Shown: piece by piece, positions 9,707 through 24,310 of the stretch
Layout of the letters: every line of letters begins with the position of its first letter
Position numbering within the stretch: the stretch's first letter is position 1
The notes under the pieces: model-generated
Told to the model about the DNA's origin: nothing
Database searches by the model: none
The model's input: only the letters and a program-made list of their open reading frames with translations
NCBI GenBank assembly: GCA_019722365.1
Contig: JADFUC010000468.1
Span: 109,240-173,239 of the forward strand
From: Lithospermum erythrorhizon
Taxonomy: Eukaryota > Streptophyta > Magnoliopsida > Boraginales > Boraginaceae
Length of the DNA stretch: 64,000 bases
Reading direction: 5' to 3'
Translations under genes and position numbers: made by a program

Positions 9707-11432
9707 TGTATAATGTCGAAATTTAATAAATAATTTTAATTAAATTAGATTTATTTTAATCAGTAAAATCAATTAAATAAAAGTCGATCATACAAGTTAT
9801 ACATGACAATTGGAGTTTCGATACAAGTTCTAACGAAGATCGATTACGTGTAAAATAATAAGGGTTTTCGGTAATTAAGCACCTGAATTTAATTGAAGTC
9901 AAAATAAGGGTTTATACATTAATTAATCCTAAATTTTAACTCGAACGAGGGTTACCGAGAAAATAGCCCCGAATTAAATGTCAATCAAAATTAGGGCTCG
10001 AAAATCCCCAATTTTATTACATTAAAATCGGCTATTTGGCCTAAAATGGAAGTTTTGGAAGTCACATTGGCTTAAAACGAAGACTCTAGAAAGAACGGGA
10101 CTTAAAACGAAGACTTCAAGAAGTTTGGGGCTAATCTGAAAATGCATTTGACATAGAAAAAGATCTGGAACATTCTTACTACATCAAAATAGGCGCTCCT
10201 TTTGCTTGACTTGGAGGCAAAGTAATTTACGAAAACCCGACGTGTCTGCATTCCTGCTTCAAAATCAACGGTTAAGACTGTAATCTATGTGGATCAGAGA
10301 TCAACTCAATCGTAAGAAAAGCCCGAAAGCCTATAAAATACCCCCTTTATGGTTCAAAATTTCATCACAAAAACACAACAAAAATACAACAAAAAGTTCT
10401 CTAGCTTGGTAAAATTTAAGATAAAACAATTTCAAGGTATTTCTTCATAAAAAATTTCAAGCCATATTTTTTCGTTAAAACCACCACAACTACCACAAAA
10501 CATATAAATCTTCAACTTCTCCATCACCTTAGGTGGCGCGGAGGCAAAACACAATGCATCTTCATCCTCCAAACCGAATACGCTCTCAAAGCCAAGAACG
10601 GAGGCAAAAACACTCAAGTCTTCAACCTAAAAGTTTGAATAGACGCCTATATCAAGAACAAAGTGAAAAACACAAAACTCTTCCACTTTCACCAACAGGC
10701 GACCCAATTCTAAGAACAACCGGGTTGAATTACTACACAACGCAAAGAATTTCGTGATCAACACCTCAAAAACTAACGAGAATCGATCAACTCGTGTCTC
10801 ATAAATCAAATCACTACAGATTAAGCCACAAAGGCCCCCGTAGTAAAATCATGTGCGTGTGGATATAAGCCGTGATAGCCCCTAAAGATCGTGAGTAAAA
10901 CCAAGAAAGCACCTGAACTCAGTCTAGTTGTACGGGATCAAGCTGCTAAGGCACCCAAGCTAGACACATATCCAAATCAAGTCTAAGTCTCACGACCCAA
11001 GTCCAAAGACCAAGATCAAGTCCATATAGCCATACGGGAGTAAGCTGCTAAGGCACCCCGGCTCGGACCATATCCAAATCAAAGACCAATTCCAAGACGA
11101 AGTCTCCTATCCAGTATGGGATCACATACATCCGTGCTCTATCCAAATTTTTAAGACCTGCATAAACGGTCCAAGGACAAACCCAAGTCCAGCTCAGGAT
11201 CACATAACGGTCAAGCACAACCAAATTTTATTTCCGACGCCAAACTAAGTTCAAGATCACCAAATTCAAGTCCGCATCTCACAATCAAGAATCCTTTTTA
11301 GAGAACAAGACTGATAGTCGGACTTCAATCGTTTGATAAATTTTCTTTGTACCTACATAGATTTTCGCAAAAGGGGCTTTATTGTATTGGTGCGCATACA
11401 TTATAAATAATAAAATCTTTATAGCGGTTACA
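9707..11432 (+). repeat. Left (5') LTR of the Tat element
   Basis: TG...CA ends, 1726 bases. The promoter-like phrase 'agcctataaaatacccc' lies near 10330. The U5 part shares long phrases with 40.8-41.95 kb: 'catcacaaaaacacaacaaa', 'ccaccacaa', 'tcacgacccaagtccaaaga' and the terminal 'cattataaataataaaat'. It also carries small internal repeats of the type 'gctaaggcacccaagct' (about 10940 and 11050). Confidence 0.8.
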
Positions 11433-13537
11433 AATCTGCACTCCGGTGTGGGATTATCTTTTTACTCTCATTCCTCACTCGTAGAGATGCTTCCAAACAT
11501 AAACATTGTTGACTCTAGCTCAAAATATCATGTAAGCCTCCAGTTGACACAAGTGACTACAAGGCACACATCTAGGCGCTTGAAATTGCATCAAATCTCC
11601 TGTCCTAGGTACAATACAGAGCTTGAATACCCTGGAGGCCTAGAGCCTACCCAACTAGAATATTAATCACTATCCACGCTGCCCACACCCACCTCCACCA
11701 CAGAGATTCCTATACCGATCTAATTAGCTCCCTATGTGCTAGTAATGATGACAGGAGCTACAACCCTGGAGGAACAAGTAGCTTCTCTCACAAAAGTGAT
11801 CGAGGACTTGGCCAAACAAGTACAACGCCAGGATGACTCACTATCCCACTTAGCTAGGAAGATAGTCGATCACAAGCACCAAAGCCAAGAAAAGTGGTTC
11901 TCGAGCCCCCCTGCAGGGCCCCTACTCCCTCCAAAACTACACTAGAGACACTTCAAACGTCTCCACAAAGAAGCCTCGAGCATGCCTTCAAAGACAACCC
12001 AACAAAGTGGCACAAAGGCACCAATTGTCTCAAATAATTTGAACAATTCCTACAACAGAATCGGTGGACTTCATAACGGGGCAATTAAAGATAACGTAAT
12101 GAGCCATACCTCCCATACTCCCATATCAAAGCCCCTACAGCCTGGAATGCGACTCCTAAATACTTCTTCAAAGACCGACGGATCGTCAAAGATGATAGAA
12201 CTCCGCCTCAACGCCATGAAAGATGAGCCTCGTAATGTATATCAGCAAAATGCATGGAGTAAGTCTGCGTCTTTAAATGTAAAGATGTTCGTTAGAAACA
12301 TTAGCTATCGCGATGTGCATTCAAGGTACGCACCGACCAATACATCCCGCATGGTATACCGCTCAGACATTCGAAAGCAACACAACCGAGCTCATGACAT
12401 GGAATTAAATCCATAGTTGCAAACAAGGGAGGAGGATCGACCGTCTCTTTAGAGCGCCTGTTGAACTCACAAGTCAAAAGGCCGGTAGACACTCTAGAAT
12501 CGGTAAGGCGAATCACACGCGGTGACTTTAAAGTCAGCCAAGTTTTCCTTCAAAACTAAAAGAAGAGAGGGAGGTCTTGATCTCGGTGAAAATAAATGTC
12601 TCTCATTAAAAGAAATGCAAGCAAAAGAATACCCATCTTGACTCGGCATTCTAGATGCCTAAGAATTGGTGTGCCAAGCTCACAGAGTTGCCCCAGCCCA
12701 AACGCCGAGGAATCAAATAAAGCACGTAAAAGGATTACAACAAGTACCATAGTACTAGGTCATCATATAGAAGGCTTCATATTCAAGGAGAAGGTGATGG
12801 ACTTAGCCCGATAGGAGGCAATCTTGTTGGAAGAAGACAAAGTCTTAGCCAACCACACCACTCTCATTGTCATCCAACCCACCGGGTTATGCCATGACTG
12901 CAAGTAAGATAGAAATCTAAAAAGCATGGGCAGACTACTCAAGTTACTCTGACCACGAGTCATGCTATGTGTGAACGAAAATGTATGCACTACCATGGCA
13001 AAGATCGTTAAGCGCCTGCAGAAGCCTCGGACAATTTCCAAACCTTCATTTTCACCTTTTATGTGACACGAAGACCCGCCCTAAGAAGATAACATCACAC
13101 CCACTTTATGTGCTCTGGGTACATACGTGAAAGAAAGACGCAGATGTCGTAGAGATTAGGAACATCCCACCGCTCAAACATTAAAACTCTTAGGTATCTC
13201 AACTGACGAGCTGCAATAGTCTCGCATATTGATACAAGGGTTCAATCAAAATGGCCAAAGAGCTCTAGGGAAGGTAGCCCTACACTTAACGATAGGAGAA
13301 CTGGAAACCACATCTTAGTTCCATGTGATCGATGTCCGAGTCACATATAATGCCATCAAAATACTCATGGATCCATAAGAATGCGCCTTCTCGATCTCAC
13401 ATCAATCAAGATCGCAAAAGTGGCGCAGAAAGAACGATTAAGGCTAATGAAAATCCCTTCACAATCGAAGAATCACACTTTGCAGAGGCCAAGTACTATG
13501 AGAAAAAGCAGTTACGATTGATCCTCGAAAGCAAGAG
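11433..13537 (+). pseudogene. Tat gag-protease remnant, first part
   Basis: Open pieces lie at 11736-11945 (coiled-coil-like ATTLEEQVASLTKVIEDLAK, typical of the gag N-terminus), 11982-12416, and around 13085-13537. In the last stretch, broken over several frames, are phrases of the retropepsin region of Tat/Ogre elements: GISTDEL, IQGFNQNGQRALGKVAL, FHVIDVRVTYNAI, then SWIHKNA and NPFTIEESHFAEAKYYEKK. Many stops and frameshifts are present. It is cut at 13537 by copia A and resumes at about 22126. Confidence 0.75.
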
Positions 13538-14507
13538 TGTTAGAATCTAGTATGAATTTCATTTGTGATAAACACCAAATTCATACATCCCGGATCCTCA
13601 AAATGATATAAATTAATCTAAAACACATAATTACAATTATGAATAAAAGAGTTCTTACAGAGATGCCAGCGGAAGTCTATCTCCAAATCTTTCACGAAGC
13701 CTCCTTTGAATTCCAAATTTGAGCACTTCAAATGTAGTGCCTCTAGTTGGTCCACACCAGAGAGGCTGAACTCTACATTTGTGCTCATGTGAACACGGGT
13801 CGATTGGATGAAAATCAAGAGAAGAATTTTCAATTTTCCCTTGAACGTTTCCGGCCATACGATGAGGAGGAGAGGTTAGCTTTTTTTTTTTTCATTTCAT
13901 GAAAAAAAAAACTTATGAAGAAAACCTTAATAAGTTTGCTTATATATGTCAAACCCTAAAGCCCAACCGAATAGCTTAACGAGCCGAATCTGCTAAGTTT
14001 AATTAAAACCGTTAAGTAAAATCAAACACTAACAAGTTGTTAATAGTAACTAACAAGTTACTAACAAGCTCAATTCAATCATCGAATTAATTCAATTGTT
14101 CAATTAATTAATCTTGTTCATCCAATTTATATTTTACATTATCAATGTAAAAATCCTTAATTGAGAATATTCAAGTGATTACAATCAACTCTCAATTTAG
14201 CAATTTAATTTAATTTCACATGAAATATAATCCAACGTCACTGTATGTGTGTGACCTTCTAGGCCTGCATAATAGTAAGTTGTATAATAATAATAATCGA
14301 CCACAATTACTATTATTATAACGATTAATAAGTAAGATCTAGCAATCGCCATAACCCCTTAAATAATAACCCAAACTAGTAATATACAATTACTAAGGTG
14401 AACACTAAGTTCGCAGAATCACATTTAACCAACCCGACATAAATAAATCGATACACAATTGTCGCAACGGCATAATAAAAGGAATCAATTCTCATTGATT
14501 TCCAACA
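13538..14507 (-). repeat. Copia A, left LTR (3' LTR of the element)
   Basis: 970 bases, paired with 21166-22125. Long shared phrases include 'ataaacaccaaattcataca', 'gtttaattaa' and 'acaattactaag', plus the terminal 'tctcattgatttccaa'. Small indels occur throughout, so the insertion is not very recent. Confidence 0.85.
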
Positions 14508-17500
14508 CTCTAATTTACCCTTGACGACACCTTTACAATTCCTTTTATCGCCAGCGATTCTAGTCGTGAGGGCTAACCATGTTAAGTGTGTCAAACACCC
14601 ACAACTTTCTTTTACTCGAGTAATTTAACTCCGAATAAGCATTTCTACGCCCCATAAACCAATCAATACCAACCGCGCCGCAGGCCGAGATCTTCCGTAT
14701 ATCATGGGATGCATAAATCCCTCCTCCAATATATCAAATATTCATCGCTATATTTCATCACACCCAACATATGCCGTTATAATCCCCAAGTGCATTTAGT
14801 CATAGTCAAAGTACGTAGCTTATATAACACGATAGTTATATATCGTAGGTCTAAGAATCAATGTAACCTAAAATTCTAAACAAATATCATAGACACGTAT
14901 ATACATATCTTCTATGAATTCGTCAGTCATACCAAATTCTCCCTCAAATATGGGACTGGCAAATTCACGGTATCGATCTAGTCCTCGCAGTTAACGCGTG
15001 ATCAATCTTGATCACTAATCAAAACACCATGTTAGTCATACGATGCTTATCGCCCTAACTATCAACATCCCGATCAGGCCTTTCGCCATCCTATGTTTCT
15101 GTGCTCAAGAGCAGAATCAACAATCTACGCTCGCCTCTCTGTAAATCATAGACCAACCTAGGATTTAACTTTCACCGCCGAGGATACAATACATGTATAT
15201 TATATATATTTCAACGCACCGTGAAATAAATAGTGGGTAAATCATTTAATGAACCACGATTCATGTAGTTTTAGTTAATAATTAGGATTAAAACACAAAG
15301 CGAACTTTGTTTTAATCAATTACTACTTATTCCGTAAAGTGAATGCACTAGCTCCCACCGAATTTTGCCACGTCTCTGCCTCCTTCATAAAGCTCTCGTG
15401 AAAACCAAACTCTGGTTGAATCAATGTGGAAGGATCTCAACTCCGAGATGCATGCTTAAATCCATATGGCTGGATCCTTTAAGCTTAGCATGACTTCTGT
15501 ATCATTTCATGATATGTAAAGCAAGAGGATAGTGATTACAATCACATCTCTTTACCGAAATACCACATACAGCCTTACATTCATTGACCAAAGTCTCTAA
15601 ACCAAGGAATCATTGATTAAGATATCCCGACATAGTCATAACGACTACGATCAAAATGGGTTTCAAACTATTTCTCGGGTTCTATCGGTTAAAGTTTACA
15701 ACATAACTCGAAATGCGTTAAAACACATCCTGGCCTTTTATTAAATGCATATTATTTTAACAATATTACCAACAAAATAGATCGACCGGTCAAGTTGTAA
15801 TACCGAGTTCGCTTCCTTTTAGTTTAATCATCGAAAGCATACTAGACTCCATCCCATTATTGAAATTCTTGGCTAATAGCCTTTCATATGGTACAACCTG
15901 GGTCTATAATGTCGCTTATCACATTCGCCATGCTGAAGATCAACAACCCGATCCATTCCATGTAACTATATTTACCTCTTCTATTCTCTTAAAGTTACTA
16001 CCAAGCGATTCAACTGCTGCGTGGAATACCTTTAGCAAAACTTCACAATTCCAATCACTGAATCATGCTACTACAGTTGTGGTGCATAACACATGACCTC
16101 GACGCCGGCATACGTGAATCATATTACTATGTAATAGGACTTCAACCACTCTCATTACGCGAGGCCCTTACTAGCGGATTGTAATTCTAACGAAGAGTCA
16201 TTCCTTTGTCAATGTAAGAGAATCATTTCATTTATAGAATTTAATCTATTATATATTTCAATCACTCCTCGAGCTTCATGACATCTTAAACTTAACAAGC
16301 AAATGTCATGCAAGCTCATATATATAATGTGACTTATCATAGTACGTGTCATATATATGTAGTCAAGCTCACAAATGTACAAGAATCTAATCGCTACTAT
16401 ACCTCTAAGGTCGAGGAAGATTTCTTCAATATTTAGTGTATAAAACTTCATTTATGCAAGCTTACGCCCCACTAACCTTTTAAGGAACTCAAGGTTCTTC
16501 ATCACTTTGATTCTTATTGATTTTCGCCAAGTATCAAAAGGAGGAATTTAACTCCATTATACTCAATCTTAAGTTTGCAACTTTAGATTTTAGTAGTATA
16601 GAAACTTTCTTTTATATTCTCGTTTGAGATGCAGAGTTCCAATAACAATGTCAAGTATCCATCATCACTGATCATTACTTAGGAACATTCTTTGGATAAC
16701 TTGCTTAGACCCACATGTTACAACTCGTAATAAGAATAAAGAAGTTTCAACAAAATACGAGCACAAATAACCAGACGAATATGTTTAATCTTGGTTTCTC
16801 AACCAAATGTATGATTAAACGCTCATTCATGATTGATTCTCATTTAATGAGAATACATTTATTACTCGATGATTCACCATCCATAAAGTAATATAGAATG
16901 GGCTACTCTTACTCCTGATGAATCACCATCCAGAAGATAAAATAGAGCTTTATACTCAACCTATGTATTCACATTTTATTTCATTTAAATGACCTCAAGT
17001 CATTATTGAAGTATTATTTATTCATATTGTCATTTGTAATCGCATTTAGCTTTAAATGCATCAAGAGTGGATACTCCTGATATAACCGGGCGGTTCTAAT
17101 ATTGGTTTGGCATCTAACGGAGCCACTAATGCATTCAAGTCACATTTATTTCCCCACTCATTTGGTATACTCATAAATTTAAGACTCTATATGTACAATA
17201 AATTGCATTAATTATAGTGGATGTAACAAATACCTTTACCTTCCTTCGGGTTATGTACAAAAATGACTTAATATCAACTTTGGATCTCGAAAGTTAACTT
17301 GTCTACTACAAGGACATAATACTAACTTATCCTATACGATGTTTCGTGAGTTTGTTTATTAAACACAACTCTTGAAAGTTGTTCACAAATTTGAATATGA
17401 ATAAATTAATTTAAAGGTAGGAAGTAGCAACCTTAATATAGGAAATTATTTCATTCTTTTGTGTTTCAAATTAAACACAATCCTTTACTTGTATCACCAA

Positions 17501-20500
17501 TTAATGACACATCTTGAAGGTTAATGAAATTATCTCGTATATGAAATTGAAAGATCTCATCCATTTGTGTTTTAACTTCATTAAACACAATTACTTAATT
17601 ACGTATCTTAACAAGGCTTTTAAGATTTCTAGAATGAGTTCATTCTTCAGATGATATACTACTTATATCGATGATACTGACTCAGAACTTGATAGTATCC
17701 ATATGGTCCTTTCCATACTCTTATCAACTCTGATGTATCATTCAATGACTCAAATCTTCAATCAACTTGTATGTAAACATACAAACTTAATTTAGACTAG
17801 CGAACCTCCCACTAAGTCTAGTAAGAGTTGACTTAGTTCATCTTTTTCAAGATTATACTCAAGTCTTGTTCGAGTCATTATCCATAAGTATTATTCAATC
17901 GTTTGTTGTTCAAGGTGTCCTTTTAAAGAAGAGTAGAGTAATGTTTCAATCGAATCACTGATATGGAAACGTGTAAGTCAAACATGACATTCTTTTCTAC
18001 TTCATAAGTGCAAAGAAAATAGTTTAGAATCCCAACCATCTTCATGGAGGATTTAAAACTGTGTGCTCTTATAATGTAGTCACTATCATTACACAAGAAA
18101 CTGAAGAATTTCTTTGTATCTTGTCTTCCAGCCTATTGTTATACTTGCCTATCCATGATTAAATCATGCGAGTCAAAAAACTAGTGTTCTTGGATGACCG
18201 ATAGCCTAGCCAAGACATTACAGCTTTGACAACAAAATTATTTGAGATATAAGATTTAATCAAATCTCTCTTTCAATTCCTAAATGTTTTTTAAAATCCT
18301 TCTTTCTATGCTTTGAAGTTCGAAATAATGAAGTGAATCATTACCCCAACTTATAGTTCCATGTTCACCTCATCCGTATAAGTGACGCGAGAACCGAATA
18401 GATAATTTTCTTATTTGGTTACATACCATAAGCTTTGTTTTATCACACCATGAACCATGTTCATCAAGTGTTAAAGAAACTAAATACCAATCACACATCC
18501 CGAATGTAGATACACAACATTCAAGATCATTCAATAAAGTTTTTCTCAATTGAGAGTTATAAAAGATCAAACTATTTATTATTTGCTTGTTTGGTGGCTA
18601 AGAGACAATATGATATATCGACTAGAGCATCATCACTCTTGATTGAATAAAAAATTAATTATCCTTCAATCATATCATGTGACTTTGTTCACTGAACTAA
18701 AGGTCATGCAACGTATCAAATACGATTGAATCAAGTCTTAAATTTTTCTCTCGTATTTAAAGTTTATCCTCTACTAGCATACAACCGATTGCAATGGTTG
18801 AAGCAAGGAGATCGCGCCAGAACACTTTATTTCAACAAGTCATTCGATTTCTCCTAACTTATTTTATTTCACATTATAAAGTCATACATATAGTTTGCCT
18901 GCTGAATGGTGAATAAATAGTAAACTTAATACAAACATAATAGAAATATGCAACTTAAAATAAACAAAGCAGGGGCTCAAAAACATCCATATTTATTTAC
19001 AAAATGAATTGTAAATATAATACCCGCATTTCAAATCTCACAAAAATGTACAAGGTATCAAGATCTACTATACTTTGACTCAAACGGGCAAATAATCGCA
19101 TATTTTGGAATCAAGTATAATAGTAGGTTATCAACCAATTATGTAAAGTAAATACTTAAGGTACTAAAGTCTATTATTTTGATTCGAACTTTTAAACACT
19201 GCATACATTTTGAATCCAAAGATAATACTAGTTACCAACCAATTACTTAAACTACATAACTCTTGTGTCACTAGCATACCATACAGATGCTACCCGATTT
19301 TTATCTCCGATAAACCGTTAAGCATACCAATTAAACCAAATAGTTACTTGGAGCGATCATCCGAAAAGCCCACAACGTTAGCGGAAATCACTCTAACATG
19401 ATCCATTATCATATCAAAGTGCAAAATCAGAACACCTCGCCATCACAGCAAGCAGCAGCCTGCATAATGCAACCGATTTCACAACTTTAAAATTAGTCAT
19501 AATGCCTGCTTAAATTTTTTTTAATTGGTAGATTAATGCTATTTAACTTATTTAACCACGATAGATAGCACATATTCAAGCAACATGCACAACATGAAAA
19601 TAAATAAATAACACACATTTAGGAGATATAGATATGACCCTAGGATCTGTCATCACTTAACAAGTGAAATGCTAACATAAGTCCTATTACATCACTTTAC
19701 AAGTGCAAGTCTTGTATTCTCTCAGATTTCTAAAACCTCAAGTTCTCCAAGCGCCGCTCTTTGTGAAAATGCTATCTTTAATGCCACCACAAAGAAGACA
19801 TATTACTACTACTCTAACCCAACTTAGACAAAGACGCAGTTTGGTGGGTAAATGAATACAAGAATAAAAGTTAAATACGACTCAAAAGAGGTCAAGCATA
19901 ATTACTTCCCTGCAGACGCATCAGAATAAATAAATTAGACTGGTCATATCTAAATATCTCTTTCCATTCCATAACAATATATATATGGGGAAAATATTAA
20001 AAAAACAAAATAAATGCACTTAATGTCATATATATTAAATGAAATGAGATTGAATGTGTTCATAATTGACTAATTAATTACTCATTATTTTACAATTAAT
20101 TATCAATTAATATAAATTTTGAATTTAAATATATTCACACATGATTAATGATAATTATTACAATAATTATCAGCCACTTAAATCATGGAATAATTACTTA
20201 CAAGTAATTAACTCCAAAATTTAAAATTTAAAAGTCACCATGAAAAATATTTTTAAAATTATCAATTAATGAAAATAATTATGAAAGGGAAATATAAATC
20301 AAATTTAATGCCATTCAAGATATATATTCAATTATCTTAATGACAAAATTTATGATTTAACATTTAAACCGAATTACCACTTAATAATTTTAAAACCAAA
20401 AATAATTACATAAAATACATTTAGGATTTTCTAAAACGGACGACGAACTTCAACGCCAAAACGAATTACCGCCACCCACGACTCAACACGCTACCGGCCT

Positions 20501-21165
20501 GTCTGGGCCATATCAGAGCTACGCCCCGTGGCCGAACGTGAAATTCGCACCGGACGTGTTCGGAGGTGGTCCGCAAGTTGGCCACCAATTTTTTGCGAAT
20601 TCATTTCGCTTTCGCTTTTCCGCATTAATCAGAATCCTCGTAAAACCATTTGGAGGTCCTAAAATTCAAAAAATTCTGGGATTTTTCTTGAACATCAACA
20701 ATATCATTATTGAACACGCCCATGGAATCAGATTAAAAACACTTCTAGTTTTCATTAAACCCAAACAATCCAGAAATTCAATGAATTTTTTGGAATTACT
20801 TAAAAATTCAAAAAGTTCTTGAAACTGTAATGAACCTCAAAGGACTTATAACACATATTTAATTTCATAATTAAATTTCTAAACCTCTCAGAAATCGAAA
20901 ATGATTCTACCTCAAATGAAAAAATTTGGACCAATTTTTAATCCCTTTCAATTCATGAACAATTAAATAAAAATGAAATCATCAAAATCAATACATGAAA
21001 TGATGATTCCGTACCATGTAAAAACATATATAAAAAAGGGTTGATTTTTTTCATATTATATATTCATCAATTGAATATATAAATAATCAAAATTAACTAA
21101 CAACTATGTCAACACACAATCAAATTAGATAAAATATATCAAACTTGAGTAGGCCGTGAGGCCAC
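14508..21165 (-). pseudogene. Internal region of copia A, heavily decayed
   Basis: No long frame and no recognisable RT or integrase motif can be read on the minus strand, in contrast to copia B. Order relative to the minus strand: a GC-rich leader at about 20.4-20.6 kb, then sequence matching copia B around 19.2-19.8 kb, then AT-rich broken sequence. The short + strand frames (for example 15860-16096 and 20538-20822) look accidental. Confidence 0.6.
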
Positions 21166-22125
21166 TGTTAGAATCTAGTATGAATTTCAATTGTGATAAA
21201 CACCAAATTCATACATCTTGGATCCTCAAAATGATATAAATTAATCTAAAACACATAATTGCAATTATGAATAAAAGAGTTCTTGGCTGGGGAGATGCTG
21301 CCGGGAAGCTCCATTCCAAATCTTCTACTAAGCCTCCTTTGAATCTTAGCGTTGAGCACTTCAAAACGAAGGCCTCTAGCATCCCACACCCTGCGTCAAT
21401 CCTTACATTGCTTTGCTGTAACATGGGTTGATTGATAAAAATCAAGAGAACAATTTTCAATTCTTCCCTTGAATGTTTCAGCCATACGAGGAGGAGGAGA
21501 GGTCAGCTTTTTTTTTCATTTCATGAAAAAACATTATGATGAAAACCTAATGTTTGCTTATATATTTCAAACCTAAAGCCCAACCGAATAGCTTAATGAG
21601 CCAATTCTGCTAAGTTTAATTAACCAAGAAAATCAAACACTAACAAATTGCTAATAGTAACCAAATGTTACTAACAAGCTCATCTAACTATCTAATGTAT
21701 AATTCAATTGACTAATTAATAATTTGAGTCTATCCAATTTATATTTTCTACATTATCAATGTGAAAAATCCCAATTGAGAATATTCGTTGATTAAGCAAT
21801 CAACTCTCAATTTAGCAAATGTAGTTTAATTTCATACATTTAAATATAATCCAACGTCACCTATGTGTGTAATTTGAAATGTATATTGCAGTTGTATAAT
21901 AATACACAATTGACCAATTACTATTATTATAACCATTAATGAGTGCATCTAGCAATGTCATAACCCCTTAAAATTGTCATGAAGAACCAAACTAGTAATA
22001 TACAATTACTAAGTGTGAACACTAAGTTCAGTGAATTCATTTAACCAACCCGGTAAATGAATTGACACACAATTTGTCAAGAATCTGACATAATAAAAGA
22101 GAATCAATTCTCATTGATTTCCAAA
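21166..22125 (-). repeat. Copia A, right LTR (5' LTR of the element)
   Basis: Partner of 13538-14507. The terminal CA at the right edge appears damaged ('ttccaaataaag'), so the exact end is uncertain by a few bases. Tat gag-pol sequence resumes directly afterwards. Confidence 0.8.
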
Positions 22126-24310
22126 TAAAGAAGCCTCGTAACGCTTGTATCGAGTCCTCGATCCTTCTTAGAAAGGACGGCGAACCTTTAAAAAGCATTG
22201 TAAAGGCTCACTCTACCACCGAATCTAACCGGAAAAGGTAGCTTCAACGCCACTTAAGGCTTGTGCCGCCAGCCGAGTGGATCAAAATTTGAGCATGGAA
22301 CCATGGGTCCAAAGGCCAAGGACCTACCGTCAAAGTCGAATACTCTAATTCTAGGGAAGGAAACTTAAAGTAACGCCACTTAAGTCACCTCAAAGCATAA
22401 AGTGTACGGTCTAAAAACGAATGCAAAAAAGATACAAACAAAAAGGGCATGCCATCAGAGTCTTCCTTCAACCGGACTCGGTATGTTCCTAACCATTCTA
22501 CGAGTCCCGACCAAGCGGTAAAAAATGCCATATATATATGGTATTAGCCCCTCATCAAGGTCGAAAGCAAAGAATCGAAGTCATTTTCTAAGATCAAAAG
22601 AGTAAAAGCCATAACTCAATCCAAAGGAGATCTGCTTTGGCGTAATCGAAAGCCAACTCCCAACCCTATTAAGGAACAATCAGAGGAAGAAGAAAGCTTG
22701 GCCTCATGTTTTAACATAGAAGAAGAAAATAAAGGCATACCAGATAGGGCTTCTTTCTTAGCCGAACAAACACATCAAGTCCTCAACCTTGGAAAGTAAT
22801 GAAAGAAAAGGTTCATGGCTACCCTCCGATGCTTATCAGTGAGGAAAGAAGTAGGACGTTTGATACGGGAATTCAAAGATATACACTCTGATCATGGGTA
22901 TTCTCTAGAAGAGGTAGATGAACTCGAAATCCAACGCTACGCTCACGAAAGCAAACCTTATGGGAGTACTCAGAGAGGCCAAACCAAACGCATCCTCGAT
23001 AGTTCCGGTGAGCAAGTACATTCACAAAACGTGTTGTGGAACTATTTCCGCTTCAGAATGACGCTTTTGATACAAGATCAACAACACCCCTCACGACACG
23101 GGAGCTTAATCGGACAGGGGTCAGATTTGAAAGAGGGAAGGTATACTATAGCCACCTTCCTAGCTCAAGCAAAGATGAGTGTCCTCATCTCGGGAGTTGG
23201 ATGAAGGAAAATTTGTGCACCTTCCCATGCCTATTAGTGAAACAGACAAAGAAACGTGATGCTTGATGATGAGCTCAACGACAATGAAAGTCTCATACGT
23301 GACTGCTCCTTTGGAATAAATAGAGAGCTAGAGATCAACGCTTATGTCTATGTACGTACTATACGCGAATATCACAATCAAAGAATCGACTCAAGTGGTA
23401 TCCTAGATGAATTCCCAAAAGGCATCAAGATAAGCCAATATACGTGCACGCCCACGAGTGTATTATTAATGTTATCATAGATTTAAGACCCCTAAATTTC
23501 TCCCATAGTTTCAAGAATCAATAAGAAACGATTTAAATTTGCATACGTTAATTTTACATGTGTTCCCCTAATGTGAAAGGTAAGTCCTTGGCTGGCTGTA
23601 ATCCACTCAATAAACCGTATGATCATTACAAGCCCTACCACTAGCCTATAATCTATGTTGGTATTTTCTTATCACCTAAAAATCTCAACAACAAATCCTA
23701 TTAAGAACAAAGCAAAGATAAACTCTCTAAGTTCTTCAACAATAAAAAACTATGTTCTTCTGGGGTCAATATTAAACACTCCAACATTATTCTAGGATGA
23801 ATATTCTCTATTCTATGTATTTCCGAGTTGATGAATAAAACCTATAGAAACCTCCTATATTTATAGGCTAACAAAACGTAGCAAGACTATGCATTTTCTT
23901 GGCTCCAACTCTTCAAACCTATAAAACTTCTTTTTTCGATTACCGAGACCCTGTGGGTCTCAATAGCTCCATACATGTGAAAGGAGCTTTCAGCCTATCG
24001 AGACTCGGTCTCGATCACGATAAAAATAGTAAAAAATGACTTCACATGCAACAATGATTGTCCTCATCGAAGGATGATGCCTAAATATGTAAGTCAACAA
24101 CACCCTATCTTCATGAAAGCAATTGATGGGTTGAGACTTCAAGCTCGACATAAGACTATCAAAACAAGGGTAAGACGCACACGCGGTCAAAACCCAAGGT
24201 TCCAACACCCATAAGCGTATTATACAACCCTCCCGAGCACGAGGATAAACAGCCCACCCAACTCCTAAACACGAGTATAACCGGCCCAATCCTCCCGGTA
24301 CGAGATAAAT
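22126..24310 (+). pseudogene. Tat polyprotein remnant, second part
   Basis: This is a continuation of the outer element between copia A and copia B. Broken + strand frames at 22815-23204, 23036-23266 and 23256-23480 match the expected place of the low-complexity linker between protease and RT. No YxDD motif, RNase H or integrase signature is visible. The right end (about 24228-24310) is a short tandem repeat of the type 'cccgagcacgaggataaac' which continues at 36951 after copia B. A minus-strand TATA-like phrase near 23865 next to a TGTTGG at 23655 may mark an additional solo LTR, which I could not delimit. Confidence 0.55.

Larger units (their letters stand above)
13538..22125 (-). mobile_element. 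Copia A: full-length LTR retrotransposon nested in the Tat element
   Basis: Two direct LTR copies start TGTTAGAATCTAGTATGAAT (13538 and 21166) and end with ATTTCCAA(CA) (14507 and about 22125). Orientation is minus. Just outside the right LTR, the minus strand reads GTGGCCTCACGGCC, a decayed form of the tRNA-iMet primer-binding site of copia elements, and the polypurine-rich end lies right of 14508. Internal segments match copia B (19.2-19.75 kb against 28.05-28.56 kb, and 14.51-14.6 kb against 25.27-25.35 kb), so the two belong to related families. The internal 6.7 kb contains no readable polyprotein, only short broken frames. The flanking target-site duplication is not clear (AAGAG on the left; an imperfect match at best on the right). 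Confidence 0.8.

Noticed and set aside
12763..13041. Minus-strand frame of 92 codons in the Tat gag region
   Set aside because: Shadow of the + strand gag-protease remnant; no motif.
16209..16451. Minus-strand frame within copia A
   Set aside because: The orientation fits the element, but I could not match it to gag or pol; AT-rich and low in information.
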